64,000 nt of DNA from Lumbricus rubellus. Taxonomy: Eukaryota > Annelida > Clitellata > Crassiclitellata > Lumbricidae. The position numbers were made by a program, and so were the translations under genes. The DNA lies in the NCBI GenBank assembly GCA_945859605.1, contig OX243827.1, positions 5,641,345 through 5,705,344 of the forward strand, given 5' to 3'. Of this stretch, positions 33,140 through 45,318 are shown piece by piece (the stretch's first letter is position 1; the number at the start of each line of letters is the position of its first letter). The notes beneath the pieces are model-generated. The model searched no databases, had not been told where the DNA came from, and was given only the letters and a program-made list of their open reading frames with translations.

Positions 33140-34840
33140 CGTCGCATTCGAGTGTATAATATTGTAAATTCTCTGTCACTGGAAAGTTCCAGTTCTCCTG
33201 ACCTTGAGCGATCTGGTGCACCTGCTGATCATTTTCTGGTTTTAAGGCCATGCATCATCACTCCACAGAAACGTCTCTCTCCTTTTCCAAAAGCAACATT
33301 CCACATATATGGCACTCTTGGAAATACATTGTAAAATCTTATAATCTATGGATAACCAAGAACTTTCTCTAGGAATATTTTTTGATCTATTCAAGGCCTT
33401 TGATACTGTAAACCACAAAATGTTATTACAAAAACTTGAACACTATGGTATCAGAGGTGTAAGTAAGGCATGGATTTCTGATTTTCTTCACAACAGATCA
33501 CAACATGTTTATTTTAAAGGTCATTTTTCTGTTGGTAAACCCATCAGTTGTGGCGTACCTCAGGGTTCAATTCTGGGGCCATTTTTATTTCTAATATATG
33601 TAAATGACCTGACGACTACTTCCAAAGTGTTTCACTATATATTGTTTGCTGATGACACGAATGCCTTTATATCTGATAAGTCAATAGAATCATTGTTTGA
33701 AAGAGCTAATCATGAGCTCATCACCATTTCTTCCTGGTTTAGAGCTAACAAATTATCGCTTAATATTGATAAAACAAACTTTATTCTTTTTGGATCCCGC
33801 CGTAAACTAACGCCAGTTTGTGATTACAGATTGACAATGGATGGTCAAGTGATTATGCGACTGAATCATGTAAATTTTTAGGTGTGTATCTGGACCAGCG
33901 CCTCACTTGGAAGGAACACATTAAGCAGATATCTAAAAAAATAGGAAAAAATATTACCGTAGCGTGCTATCAAGAATCACTGTCTCTCTCAAGCTATATA
34001 CATTACAAAGCTTATAACTATTCCTTAATTTTTCCATACTTGTCATATAGTAACATTTGCTGGGCCTCAACTTATACTTCTTATTATAAAAAATTGGAGA
34101 GTTTGCAAAAACGTGCCATTCGAACTATTTTCTTGTTATGCTGGTCTGTCAGTACCAAACCAATTTTTCGAACCTAGGCCTATAACATACTACGTTTAGC
34201 AGATATAAATAAGTTTCAAATCAGTTTGTTCATGTTTCGCTATCATCACAGATTGTTGCGAAGGACATTTGATGGTTATTTATGTCAGGGAATTGCTGTA
34301 CATGACCATTTCACTAGAACTCTGTTATACTACCGCACCGATGTTGCACATACTAGGATGAAATTATTTTCGATTAAATGTTCTGGCCCTATGATATGGA
34401 ATAACCTCCCAAAATATGTTACACTTATCCCCACCATTAACATGAAATTAATAAAATTAATTAAAATTAATGAAATTAATAAGAAAAAAACATTAATAAA
34501 ATTAATAAGAAAAAATTAAAAGACTGTTTAATCTCTGTTTACTAGATTTAAACTATTGGTCATAATTTGTTTGTTTTTAAAAATCTGTTTGTCATTTCGT
34601 TTCAGTTTGCTTTCGTTTCATGTGTAACATGTTGTGCATTGCACTGTTTTTTTACACTAGCCAAATGTTATTGAGAAAGGAAGGGTCAATCCAGCCTCAG
34701 CGGGTCCATACGACCTTTTTTGGATTGACCTTTTGACTTATGCAGCGATCACTCGAAAGTCATTGAGTTTGTACTGATTTACCGTTATTTTGCATGTGTT
34801 TGATGCTTTGTCAATAAACGGCTTGCTTACTTACCTCCTG
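33140..34840 (+). mobile_element. Jockey/CR1-like LINE fragment, copy B, with RT core
   Basis: 33348-33881 encodes RT motifs DLFKAFDTVNHKMLL, GVPQGSILGPFLFLIYVNDL and the catalytic FADD (about 33650). A frameshift near 33865 passes to FLGVYLDQRLTWKEHI (33884-34177), and another break leads to MFMFRYHHRLLRR and GPMIWNNLPKYV (34226 on). The same family as copy A but diverged. An AT-rich insertion (34440-34520) follows. Non-functional. Confidence 0.85.
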
Positions 34841-35064
34841 AAGATCCAATTCCGCTCCGTCTCAACTCTCAATAATAAAAAGTTCTGGAATAGGTATAGG
34901 CCTACATGAGCTGGAAATCGCTTGAACTGCTTTGCCTACCGTCCGTCCCACGGCTTCTATTCCATCCTTTCCAGCCAATTTAAAATGAAACTCCGATGTA
35001 TCATTGCGCAATGAACTACTCACTCACTCACAATTATTATCCTAAAATTTATTAAATTCTAATA

Positions 35065-36209
35065 CAGAGGTTCTCAACCGGTGTGTCGCGAACCGGCCGG
35101 CGGTGTGTCGCGTAAAAATGGTGTGTCGTTGGTGTGTCGCGAATTCTCCAGCATACATCCATTGTTCTTGCATTACAATGACTTGCTTACCTACTTAACC
35201 GTTTAGCGAGCGTAGGCTGTGAAAACTCGTAGCACTTTATATCTCTTGATTTTATTCCATTTCATCGGAATCTTGAGCGGTCACAAAATTTGCTTTGTAT
35301 GCCACAACACGCAACTGTATACGCACCGGTATTGCGCTCGAAAAACCTGTCGAAACTCGTGCATCTGCCTAGGCCTAGGCCTACCCAAAGAAAATCAAGG
35401 AGCAAAAATCTCGCTAACTGTTTGGCCAGACAATTATCGCAAAGTGGTAAAACGACCTAGGATCGTAGATTTAAATCGGTGAAATTTATGATTTCAGAAT
35501 CATTAGAAACTAAAATCCATTCAGTGTCAACATTTTCATTCATTAGCAGTTTTAACAATTTAAAATGGGCAGGCTTTAAATGGTGCGCGGACTATTGACC
35601 ACCGGACGGTTGACCACCGGACGATTGACCACCGGACGATTGACCATCGGTCTAGTGGTGACTTAAATTTATTAACTAATGATGAAAGAAAATGTGGTAT
35701 TTACCGCTAGTAAAGATAAACATCGTCGGCTTCTTTTAATTCTTATATGTAGACCTGCATACATGTAGGCCTAGGCTTTGTCGCTTCATCTTATGGACAA
35801 ACAGATGTTTTTTAATTTTCAGTGTGCAGTTGCACATTTATCTAATATCTTAGTTAACTGTGATTTAACATATTTTTAATAACGCTTTATAGTCGCTTGA
35901 GTATATTTTCGCATTTCACTTCGTATTATTATTCGATTAGGCTACATATTAAATAGACTATGTGGTACATTGAGTCTGTGTCGTAAAGTTTTATAAAAAT
36001 CAAGCGATAGTCAATCGTCCGGTGGTCAATCGTCCGGTGGTCAACCGTCCGGTAGTCAATCGTCCGGGGTCAAATCCCCTAGAATCCTTTAAATTAGGTC
36101 TAGTTCAATTTTTAAAAAGATATTTACATAATGAAGATTGCATGGTGTGTCGCCAAATTTGTTTGTGAGTTTAGGTGTGTCGCGCGCAGAAAAAGGTTGA
36201 GAACCTCTG
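35065..36209. mobile_element. hAT element with CAGAGGTTCTCAACC ends, interrupted
   Basis: TIRs CAGAGGTTCTCAACC and GGTTGAGAACCTCTG, subterminal tandem 'ggtgtgtcgcg' repeats. It is related to 49729-50521. The flanking 8-mers (TTCTAATA, TACCGTTT) do not match, so the target duplication is lost or the copy recombined. A 505-bp element sits inside. Confidence 0.8.
35582..36086. mobile_element. 505-bp element with repeated GACCACCGGACGATT subterminal units
   Basis: Three to four tandem units of ttgaccaccggacga at the left and their inverted copies at the right (36005-36068). Flanked by 8-bp repeats CTTTAAAT (35574-35581, 36087-36094). No ORF. It has the same architecture as 13302-13896 with a different unit. 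Confidence 0.72.
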
Positions 36210-36229
36210 TACCGTTTGAGGGGCAGAGC

Positions 36230-37320
36230 AGCTGTTAAGGTGGGTGATCATACATAGGTTTGGAATGGGAGGATCAGATGAGCGCGAGTATGAATTCTGC
36301 TGAATAGGTGAAACTCGGAAACCTCACCATGGGTGGAAATCCCAAGGCATGATAAATAGTGCATTCTTGTAAAGTTTTCCTGCGGCTTGACCTCCCTAGA
36401 TTCTGTATGTACAGGAAAATAATGGACAAAAGCAGCCTGTCTACTGCAGACTTGATTTTATATATAACGCCGGTATCTCAAATGTTTACAATGGTATATA
36501 ATAATTTAAGCTTAGGCCTACTGATTATGTGCAATTGCAATAGATTACATTACAGTGAGATTCCAATCAAGTAGACTATTATAATGAATACTATTTGCAT
36601 GGGCGCCCGCAGGACGAGTCAAAAATGGTCTTGGCTGCAGCTTTTAGCAAGAGCTTGAAAAATGCAAGGCTGAAAATTAGTAGCATGTGTATTTTAAAGA
36701 GATTTCTCCACGTAGATGTCTCAGTTTCACTTTGTACTCGTTAGCAGGATCATCATGATTAGTGCCTTGTTGCGAAGAAATTGTAGAAAAATAAAAAATT
36801 TAAACAATGGGGTCAACTTTCCAGTGAAGGGGGGGGAACTAGTGCCCATTTGCCCCTATGTGCGGGCACCCATCGACAACTCCTAATTGCACGGAGTCGC
36901 TTAGTTGCCAGACAACGCTGCGCTTTCTTTCTCGGTTGAAGGGCCGTCAATCTGGAGTGAGCCTTAATCTTCAAAGCTTCATTTACTACATCTAACCAGG
37001 TAAACGTTGCTTCATAAATCTCTCACGTCTTTCGCTGTGGCTGGGCTGGGAGCATCTCTGAGTATATATTTTGAAAGTGCGCTATATAAATTCATATAAC
37101 GAACGAATGAATGAATGAATGAATGAATGAATAAGCCGACGATCTCTGTTAAGCTTATGTTGTGGCTTTGCTGGGTCGCACGTCGCATCAGTTTTGCCGA
37201 ATCCTTAAACTGCATCTCTTCTGTTGTCGACCTGAAGAATCGATGAAGGAGGTTCTGTCGTGTATGGGGATATGCAGGTGCCACGCTGTCGCTGCTCTTC
37301 AACTTCAGTCCATCTCACCT
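36230..37320. other. No gene recognised
   Basis: AT-rich sequence with a SINE-type tail 'gcgctatataaattcat' followed by (GAAT)n at 37077-37130 and a short G run near 36830. ORFs are without signatures. Confidence 0.4.
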
Positions 37321-37334
37321 TAGTGTGTGCATTA

Positions 37335-39401
37335 GGGTGGAGTGAAAACGGCAAAAAAAAATTTTTTGGGGAATTTCAAGTAGCTAGATATGTCAAAAGG
37401 TGCCAATAGATCAATAGAACACTGTGTAAAAATTACAAAATTTTTGATAAATGTTTTGATCGCCCGCCGCAACTTTTTATTTTTGCAATAGGCCTACCAA
37501 GCGACATCAGCAGAACGATATAGGAAGATTAGTGTCTCCACTCTACACAGAGTCTACACTCTACAGTCTACACACTGTATATATTGTACAGGGTGGGCCA
37601 TCAAATTTAATGATCTCCATCCTATGGTTTTCCCCCCATAATTTTATCGTGGCCAAAAGTAACCCAAGCTCTAACCCTAACAGAAAACAATAGCTCTAAC
37701 CCTAACAGAAACCCTAACCCTAGCTGTAACCCTAAGAGAAACCCTATCTCTAGCTCTAACCCTAACAGAAACCCTAACCCTAGCTCTAACCCTAACAGAA
37801 ACCCTAGCTCTAAACCTAAGAGAAACCCTAACCCTAACCCAAGCTCTAACCCTAGGAGAAACTCCAACCGTAGCTCTAACCCTAACAGAAACCCTAGGTC
37901 TAACCCTAACAGAAACCCTAACCCTAGCTCTAACCTTAACAGAAACCCTAAATTTTGCTCTAACCCTAACATGGATAGGGTTTCTGTTAAGGTTAGAGCT
38001 AAGGTTGGGGTTTCTATTAGGGTTAAAGCTAGAATTAGGGTTTTCGTTAGAATTAGAGTTACGGTTAGAGTTTCTGATAGGGCTAGAGCTAGGGTTATGA
38101 TTTCTGTTAGGGTTAGAGCTAGGGATAAGGTTTCTGGTAGGGTTAGAGCTAGGGTTATGGTTTCTGTTAAGGTTAGAGCTAGGGTTAGGATTTCTGTTGG
38201 GGTTAGAGCTAGGTTTAGGATTTCTGTTAGGGTTAGAGCTAGGGATAAGGTTTCTGTTAGGGTTAGAGCTAGGGTTAGGGTTTCTGTTAAGGTTAGAGCT
38301 AGGGTTAGGGTTTTTGCCAGGGTTAGGGCTAGGTTTAGAGTTTCTGTTAGGGCTAGAGCGAGGATTAGGGTTTCTTTTAGGGTTAGAGCTAGGGTTAGGG
38401 ATTCTTTTAGGATTAGAGCTAGGGTTAGGGTTTCTATTAGGGTTAGAGCTAGGGTTAGGGTTTCTGTTAGGGTTAGAGCTAGGGTTAAGGTTCCTGTTAG
38501 GGTTAGGGCTAGGGTTAGGTTAGGATTTCTCTTAGAGTTATAGAGCTATGATTTGGGTTTTTGTTATGGTTATAGCTAGGGTTAGATTTTCTGTTAGGGT
38601 TACAGCTAGAGATAGGGTTTCTGTTAGGGTTACAGCTATTGTTTTGGTTTCTGTTAGGGTTAGAGCTAGGGCTAGGGTTTCTGTCAGGGTTAGAGCTAGG
38701 TTTAGAGTTTCTGTTAGGATTTGAGCTAGGGTTAGGGTTTTTCTATTAGGGTTAGAGCTAGGGTTAGGGATTCTGTTAGGATTTGAGCTAGGGTTAGGGT
38801 TTCTATTAGAGTTAGAGCTAGAGATAGGGTTTCTGTTATGGTTACAGCTAGGGTTAGGGTTTCTCTTATGGTTAGAGCTTGGGTTAGGGTTCCTGTTAGG
38901 GTTAGAGCTAGGGTTAGGGTTTCTCTTAGAGTGGGTTTTTGTTATGGTTATAGCTATAGGGTTAGGGTTTCTCTTAGGGTTACAGCTAGAGATAGGGTTT
39001 CTGTTAGGGTTACAGTTAGGGTTAGAGTTTCTGTTAGGGTTAGAGCTATTGTTTAGGTTTCTGTTAGGGTTAGAGCTTAATTGGGTTACTTTTGGCCACG
39101 ATAAAATTATGGGGGGAAAACCATAGGATGGAGATCATTTATGGCCCACTCTGTGCAATATTTACAGTGTGTAGACTGTAGAGTGTAGACTCTGTGTAGG
39201 CCTATAGTGTGGACACTAATCTACCTATATCGTTCTGCCGATGTCGCTTGGTAGGCCTATTGCAAAATAAAAAGTTGCGGCGGGCGATCAAAACATTTAT
39301 CAAAAATTTTGTAATTTTTACACAGTGTTCTATTGATCTATTGGCACCTTTTGACATATCTAGCTACTTGAAATTCAGGAAAAATTTTTTTCACTCCACC
39401 C
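37335..39401. mobile_element. 2.07-kb foldback element enclosing a telomere-like array
   Basis: Arms of about 334 bp (37335-37668 and 39068-39401) are reverse complements, with tips GGGTGGAGTGAAAA and TA on each side. Mariner-like motif CAGGGTGGGCCATC occurs inside the left arm at 37589 and inverted near 39152. Between the arms, CCCTAA-type repeats (37669-37970) switch to GGGTTA-type (37975-39075). The unit is 30 bp, i.e. five hexamers derived from GGGTTA. The Arg-Val/Leu-Gly ORFs are shadows. Confidence 0.85.
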
Positions 39402-39507
39402 TAGTGTGCATTGATCATCCTCTTCAACCACTGCAATTACGTGCTTTTGTCTTTGATTGTGTGAAGCATACAATAAAAGAAGATTGTTCAGATCTGCTAG
39501 ATCAGAG

Positions 39508-39960
39508 GTTCTCAGCCTTTTTCTGCCCGCGCAATACACCTAAACTCAATTTTTTTCGACACACCGTGCAGTCATCATTATGTCAATATCTTTTAAATTA
39601 AAATAAGCATAGATCTATATGTTGAAGTTAAAATAGCCCATATATTTTAACTTGTTAAAATTTCTAACGACTGAAAATTTTGACACTGAATGTTGTTTAA
39701 TTTCTAATGATTCCAAAATTCTAAATTCCCCCGATCTCACAATCTACGATTCAACGTCGTTTTATGACTGCACGATTATTGTTTGGCCTGTTATCAGTGG
39801 ATTTTCTTTGCATAATATGAAGACGCCGAGTGCATATGTGTAGCAACCTAGCCAGAGGTCTTCGGACAGTACACACTTAACTTTAAGCTTATCCATTAAC
39901 AAGACCAACGAATGAACATGATAGAATATGATATATCTGTATAAGCTATTCACGATGTTA
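39508..39960. mobile_element. One-ended hAT fragment (CAGAGGTTCTCAGCC)
   Basis: Starts with the TIR at 39509 and contains sequence shared with 49078-49560 (tgtcaatatcttttaaatta; caatctacgattcaacgtcg). The opposite end is missing. Confidence 0.65.
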
Positions 39961-40990
39961 TCCTCTCCCTCTCTCTGTCGTTCTAGGCCTATTCCTGTCT
40001 GCCTGTCTCTCTGACTACTTGTACCTCTGCAATTGAATGTGCTGTCATGTTCTTTTTTAAAATATTTTTACATGAATAATGGGGGCCCTATTAGCGGGAT
40101 TCTCCATCCCTTCTGGGTCCCCCTTCGTAACCAAATTATGTTAAAGAATTGTTTACTGCCATAATTGTATCATGTTTGTTTGTTGGTTCAGGAAAAAAAT
40201 AATAAAATAAATACCTCAGTATATATATATTTTAATCATTAACCGTAAATTGTAGGACCTATAATTATAATGTTTTAACAATGTTGTTGCTACAGTCGCT
40301 AATTATATTAATACATTATAATCTATCGACGAATATATTCTATATTTTGTTTGATCGCTGTATCGTGTGTGCACATAAAACACGGTTGAACGGAGGGTTA
40401 TTGAATGCTAATTTCTTTTTTTTATCTTTTATAATATAAAGTTTTAAGATGATCTTAGTCTGAAAAGTAGCTCAAATCGAATTGTATTAATGAATACGCC
40501 TACGCCTATTTTCAGTCACCTGTACAATGTACAATAATACCCTGACGAATATCGCTTGATGAATTTAAAATTTAGGTATCGAGGTCACACTTCACGTGTA
40601 CGAAAACGCATTATAATAATAATCAAGGTAGGGGCATACTCTTGCTCCAATGTCTAAATTTCCAGCTTGTGTTAGATAACTGAAGTTTATTGCAAGGATA
40701 TTTCGTGGTATTGTAGGCCTAAGTTTTTAAATTATATAATTTGAAGTTAACAGCAGGTTGTAAAATAATATGATCCACTTGGAACAGAAACACTATAGCA
40801 ACCGATTCATCTCGAAAGCTTTCAATATTTCTGTTTTCATATAATTATTTTTTAATATTGTTGTTCAAGTTGGAGCTGTTATTAAAATTCAAGTTAAAAC
40901 AAAGACAGTTGTAGTTATAAAGTGCAATCTGTCTTACAAACTAAACCGGAAATAGACTGCTGAAAGCAATTGTTATAGCGCAGCTGCAAC
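39960..40990. other. AT-rich, LINE 3' end at 40080-40215, otherwise nothing seen
   Basis: 40080-40215 repeats the 3' UTR of copy A at 32990-33110 ('tagcgggattctccatcc', 'tgtttactgcc'). The remainder has no recognisable gene. Confidence 0.5.
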
Positions 40991-40993
40991 GCG

Positions 40994-41072
40994 TAACGGC
41001 GGCGCCAAAACGGCGGCGCCAAAACGGTCGCGCCAAAACGGTAGCGCCAAAACGGTAGCGCCAAAACGGCTC
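40994..41072. repeat. 15-bp repeat (gcgccaaaacggyag)n, five copies
   Basis: Tandem units like the subterminal repeats of the elements at 13302 and 35582, but no matching inverted end was found, so only a repeat is claimed. Confidence 0.8.
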
Positions 41073-41263
41073 AACTTGAACAATGCAGCCCTAGATTTCT
41101 AATGCGTACACCTAGAAAACGGTTATTTTATCGCAAGAATAGAAATATTACTTTGAAAATGGGACGAACAGAAACTGGCGAAGAAGAGATTGACAATTAG
41201 GTCAATCGAAGAATAAGTGGGCCTGAGGATACTGCAGTCGTCTGTTTAACTGCGCAATATATA

Positions 41264-41271
41264 ATTAATTA

Positions 41272-41349
<78 letters not shown>

Positions 41350-41421
41350 AGGTAAGAAACGCTGACTCACCTGACAAAAGACTCTGCAGATCGCTGTCAG
41401 CAACAGCGGCAACAGCAGCAA

Positions 41422-41456
<35 letters not shown>

Positions 41457-41525
41457 GCAGCAACAGCAACAACAGCAACAACAGCAACAACAGCAGCAAC
41501 AGCAGCAACAGTAGCAACAGCAGCC
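41264..41525. repeat. (ATT)n then (CAG/CAA)n microsatellites
   Basis: 41264-41347 ATT; 41398-41525 CAG and CAA triplets. No flanking coding evidence for a Gln-rich protein. Confidence 0.97.
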
Positions 41526-41539
41526 CTTGGCGCCAAACT

Positions 41540-42329
41540 GTTAGTGCTAAAAGACGATTGGTGAAAAGTTGTAGAAGTGTGTTTGACTGGAAGGAGGAGG
41601 GGGCGTGTCTTATGAAGTCAAAGCAGATCGACAGGACACAGAGGAGACGACAGATGCGGATGAGGATGGCACAACAGCAGCAGCAGCAGCAGCAGCAGCA
41701 TCAACCAGCATCAGAGTCCTTCCCTTTCTTCTGTGATATTCCGTGAGGTGGGTCTCTGTCGTCGAGCACTAAAGTCGTCGTCACCGTATACTTGTCGTCG
41801 TTCTTGGGCGAACCCTGAAAATAAACGCAGCAGCTGGATCCTTCGATGCCACAGTGTATTTATAGAGCGCCAGGCATGCACCTCCTCCTCCTCCTCCTCT
41901 TCCTCTCTTCTTGCGTCGATCCAGCGGCCAAGGAAGGCGGAGACCAACAACAACGACGACGGAGGCAACGACTGATGGGCGATGGGGCCTGTCCCCCATT
42001 GCCCCGTCCCTCCGTCCGTCTGCTCGTGCATGCGTGCGTCCGTCCGTCAGACTGAGGTCTCACTTTGAGGCGCCAGATGAATGCACGAACAGACGAACAG
42101 ACGAACGGACGGACGGACGAACAGACGGACAGACGCCAGAGGCATATTTTATACAAATGACGGCTTCTGACGCAAGCGACGGTTAGCAGGGCCAGCGAAC
42201 GAGCGAATGAGAGAACGAACCCGAGAGGAGCCTGAGCCTGAGCAGCCCTGCCAACTCCTGCGAACCCTCCTCCTTCTCCTAATCCTCTTCCTCTCTGCTT
42301 TCTCCTCCTCCTCCACAACATTCACGGAT

Positions 42330-42361
<32 letters not shown>

Positions 42362-42700
42362 CGATGGCGCTTCGTCGTCCAACCCTCTTCTTCGTCCTGG
42401 TTGACGAAAGTCGAATGACGACGACAGAGAAGAAGTTGGTGGAGAAGTTGGAGAAGGTGGAGAAGGTAAATATGGTGGAGAAGGTGGAGAAGGTGGAGAA
42501 CGCGCGAAGAAGGTGGAGAAGGTAAATATGGTGGAGAAGGTGAGGGAGAAGGAGGAGCCAGCGACCAAAGGACGTCTGATGAGGATGCTATAACTACTGA
42601 CCAGCTCAGAACATTTCCATCCGAAGTTCAAGACATGCATAACTGCTGTCGTCTGCAGCCATCGCATGTCATCCGGAAGAGAGAGAGAGATTCATTGCGG
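41540..42700. other. GC-rich unassigned region
   Basis: Contains (CAG)n at 41674-41703, a SINE-type 'tatagagcgcc' near 41862, GAC/GAT triplets (42328-42366) and ggtggagaa repeats (42440-42545). On the minus strand an acceptor-like tttattttcag precedes 41814, followed by an open frame (GSPKNDDKYTVTTTLVLDDR) that looks protein-like but matches no family I recognise. Confidence 0.3.
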
Positions 42701-42734
42701 TATGTAAACCGAGATTATTTCTGAACAATTGTGG

Positions 42735-43295
42735 AAGCTATAGTTTGACAAGTCTTGTAGTTTGACAAGTCTTGTAGTTTTTGTCAATGTTAGGCTATAG
42801 TTAAGCAAATGTTACAGTTTGGCAAGTCTTGTAGTTTGGAAAATGTTGTAGTTAGGCAAATGTTACAGTTTGACAAGTCTCGTAGTTTGGAAAATGTTGT
42901 AGTTAGGCAAATGTTACAGTTTGACAAGTCTTGTATAAGCTTAGCTGGGCAAATGTTACAGTTTGCAAATGTTATAGTTGGGCAAATGCTGTAGTTTGAC
43001 AAGTAGTTTTGTCAATGTTAGGCCTTTAGTTGGGCAAATGCTATAGGTTGGCAAGTCCTGTAGTTTTGTCAATGTTAAAGTTGGCCAATGTTACAGTTTG
43101 ACAAGTCTTGTAGGCAAATGCTATAGTTGGGCGAATGTTACAGTTTGCAAATGCTATAGTTGGGCAAATGTTACAGTTTGGCAAATGCTGTATTTTGACA
43201 AGTCTTGTAGTTTTGTCAATGTTAGGTTGTCAATGTTAGGCCTATAGTTTGGCAAATGTTATAGTTGGGCAAATGCTAGTTTGCAAATGTTATAG
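42735..43295. repeat. Degenerate repeat of 'tagtttgacaagtcttg' and 'ggcaaatgttacagt'
   Basis: Two alternating 15-20 bp motifs in irregular order. No ORF of interest. Confidence 0.85.
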
Positions 43296-43502
43296 TTTGG
43301 TCATCGGCCGAATGAATGATCCCAAAAGAGTTTTGTGATGAATATTTAGAAGATTTAGAAGGCGTTCCTCACATTATCTATGCATCTAATTATATATATG
43401 AGACGTGCATTGAATATCACTGCGACTATAATATGTTCTGTGAGGTGCAGAAGTGAGACTCATTTAATTGTTGAAACATTATTTTGCAAATGAAAACTAA
43501 TA

Positions 43503-44077
43503 GGCCAGTCAAAAATACGGAAAATTCATCGTGAACCCGAAGATTTGCTATGGCAGACCGTTTTTGGCAGAATATTGTGCGTAAATACCCTACTAAACTA
43601 CAGAAAAAATGCTAAGAAATTTCAACATGGGGGAAATATGTTTAAATCGTTAATTATTGTGATGAAAATTATGACTGTGCGTAGGGCCTATGGCGTTTCG
43701 CTTAGTCATCGCCTATGCTTATAAGCGTCACCTTAAGTGCGGGGTAGTTATTGATCACACGCTGCAAAGTTATTGCATAAAATTTTATTTTTTGGTCTCC
43801 ATAGTTCAGATAATAAATATATTATTCGATATCTAATTTTTTAAATTGGTAATTTCATTGTGCTTCCAGCAGATAAATTGTATTTCCGCCAGTCCTAGGC
43901 CTATATGTTGGTGCTGTTGGTAGTCTGGTCAAAACTAAATTAATTTTTTAAAATTATTTCCCCCTATCGCATTTTGTTAGCATTTCTACCACATATTTTT
44001 AGTTCATTTCAAAACTTTTTGTGCAAAAATTTGCCTGCCATAGTAAATCTTCGGGTTCAAGACTTAATTGACCGGAC
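43503..44077. mobile_element. Degraded TIR element, TA target
   Basis: Left end ggccagtcaaaaat, then 'gaacccgaagatttgctatgg' split into halves; the right end is its inverted copy (ccatagtaaatcttcgggttc ... ttgaccggac). TA flanks both. No transposase recognised. Confidence 0.65.
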
Positions 44078-45318
44078 TATAAGTTTAAGCAGAAGTCGAC
44101 GCAGGATAACTATAGGCCTATATATAAGTAAGCGGAAGTAAACTACGATCGGCTACGACTCTACAGATAACTGCATGCGCTCTCTATATAATATATAATA
44201 CATATATATTATATATTATAATATATACAATTATATATAATATACAGGGTGGCTCAAAAAAAATACCCCACCGGATAAAATGCAATATCTTCACAACCCG
44301 TTGACATTTTTCTTCGAAAATTTTCCAATTTGTAGGGGAATGAATTTCCAACAATCCCTGAAAGTTTCACTTTAAAATTTACATGTTTGCAAAAGTTACA
44401 GCTGTTTAAACTTTCAATTCCGTTTTTTCGAATTTCCGCGGAAAAATTAACGTCATTTGTTGATTTCCATGTCAAATAATATCACCTTTCACTGCCACCT
44501 CAGGAATCCGTTTTACAGTTTATCGTAAAGTATGATGGGAGTGTACATTCCCTGCTTTAATACGAGCTCGAATTCTTTTTGTGAAACTCGGTATGGGCTT
44601 GTTGATCGACTCCTCCGGCAACTGATCCCACATTACCTGCAAGACTTCCTTCAGCCAGCCAATGTTCTCAAAGTTGAAATGAAATGTCTAGCAGAGCTCA
44701 AAATATGTGATAATCAAGAGGGTTAAGGTATATTGAGTTTGTTGGTCATTCATGTTTGTGAAAAAATTCTGCAGTTGATGGCAATAAGGTAGCGTCATCA
44801 TATCTAACCTTGCCGTGTGAGCAAGCAGGAAGACAGTGTTCGTTTGGTCTGACGGAAAAAAGCGCGAAGTTCACGAAATTCGCTTGGTAGTCGCAAAGGT
44901 AAAGTTTGCAAAGCACATCATGGTTTCGGCGTCAAATCTGCTGGCGTGTGTTACGGCTGCAAGGAAAGACTGTACTTCATCCCATTCAGTAGGCTAGATG
45001 TCAAACTTACCGTTGAACTCTGTTACCCAGACTCATTGAAGACTGCAGGCATGTTCTAACATTTGGTTTTATTTTCCAGCAGGACGGTGCGCCTGCTTGC
45101 TCGCACGGCAGGGTTGACTATGATGATGCCATCTTATTGCCATCAACTGCGGTAAATTTATTGGCACAGCTGAATGACCATCAAACTCGCCAGACCTTAA
45201 CTCTTTTGTTTATTACGACTGGGAACCTATGCTGGAACGATGCAAGACATTTCATCCCAAGTTATTTATTTATTTATTTACAGAGAATTTGATAAAGCGC
45301 TCCTTCAAGGTTACTACT

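Noticed and set aside
37622..38543. 190-aa Arg-Val and 116-aa Leu-Gly ORFs
   Set aside because: Translation of the telomere-like 30-bp array.
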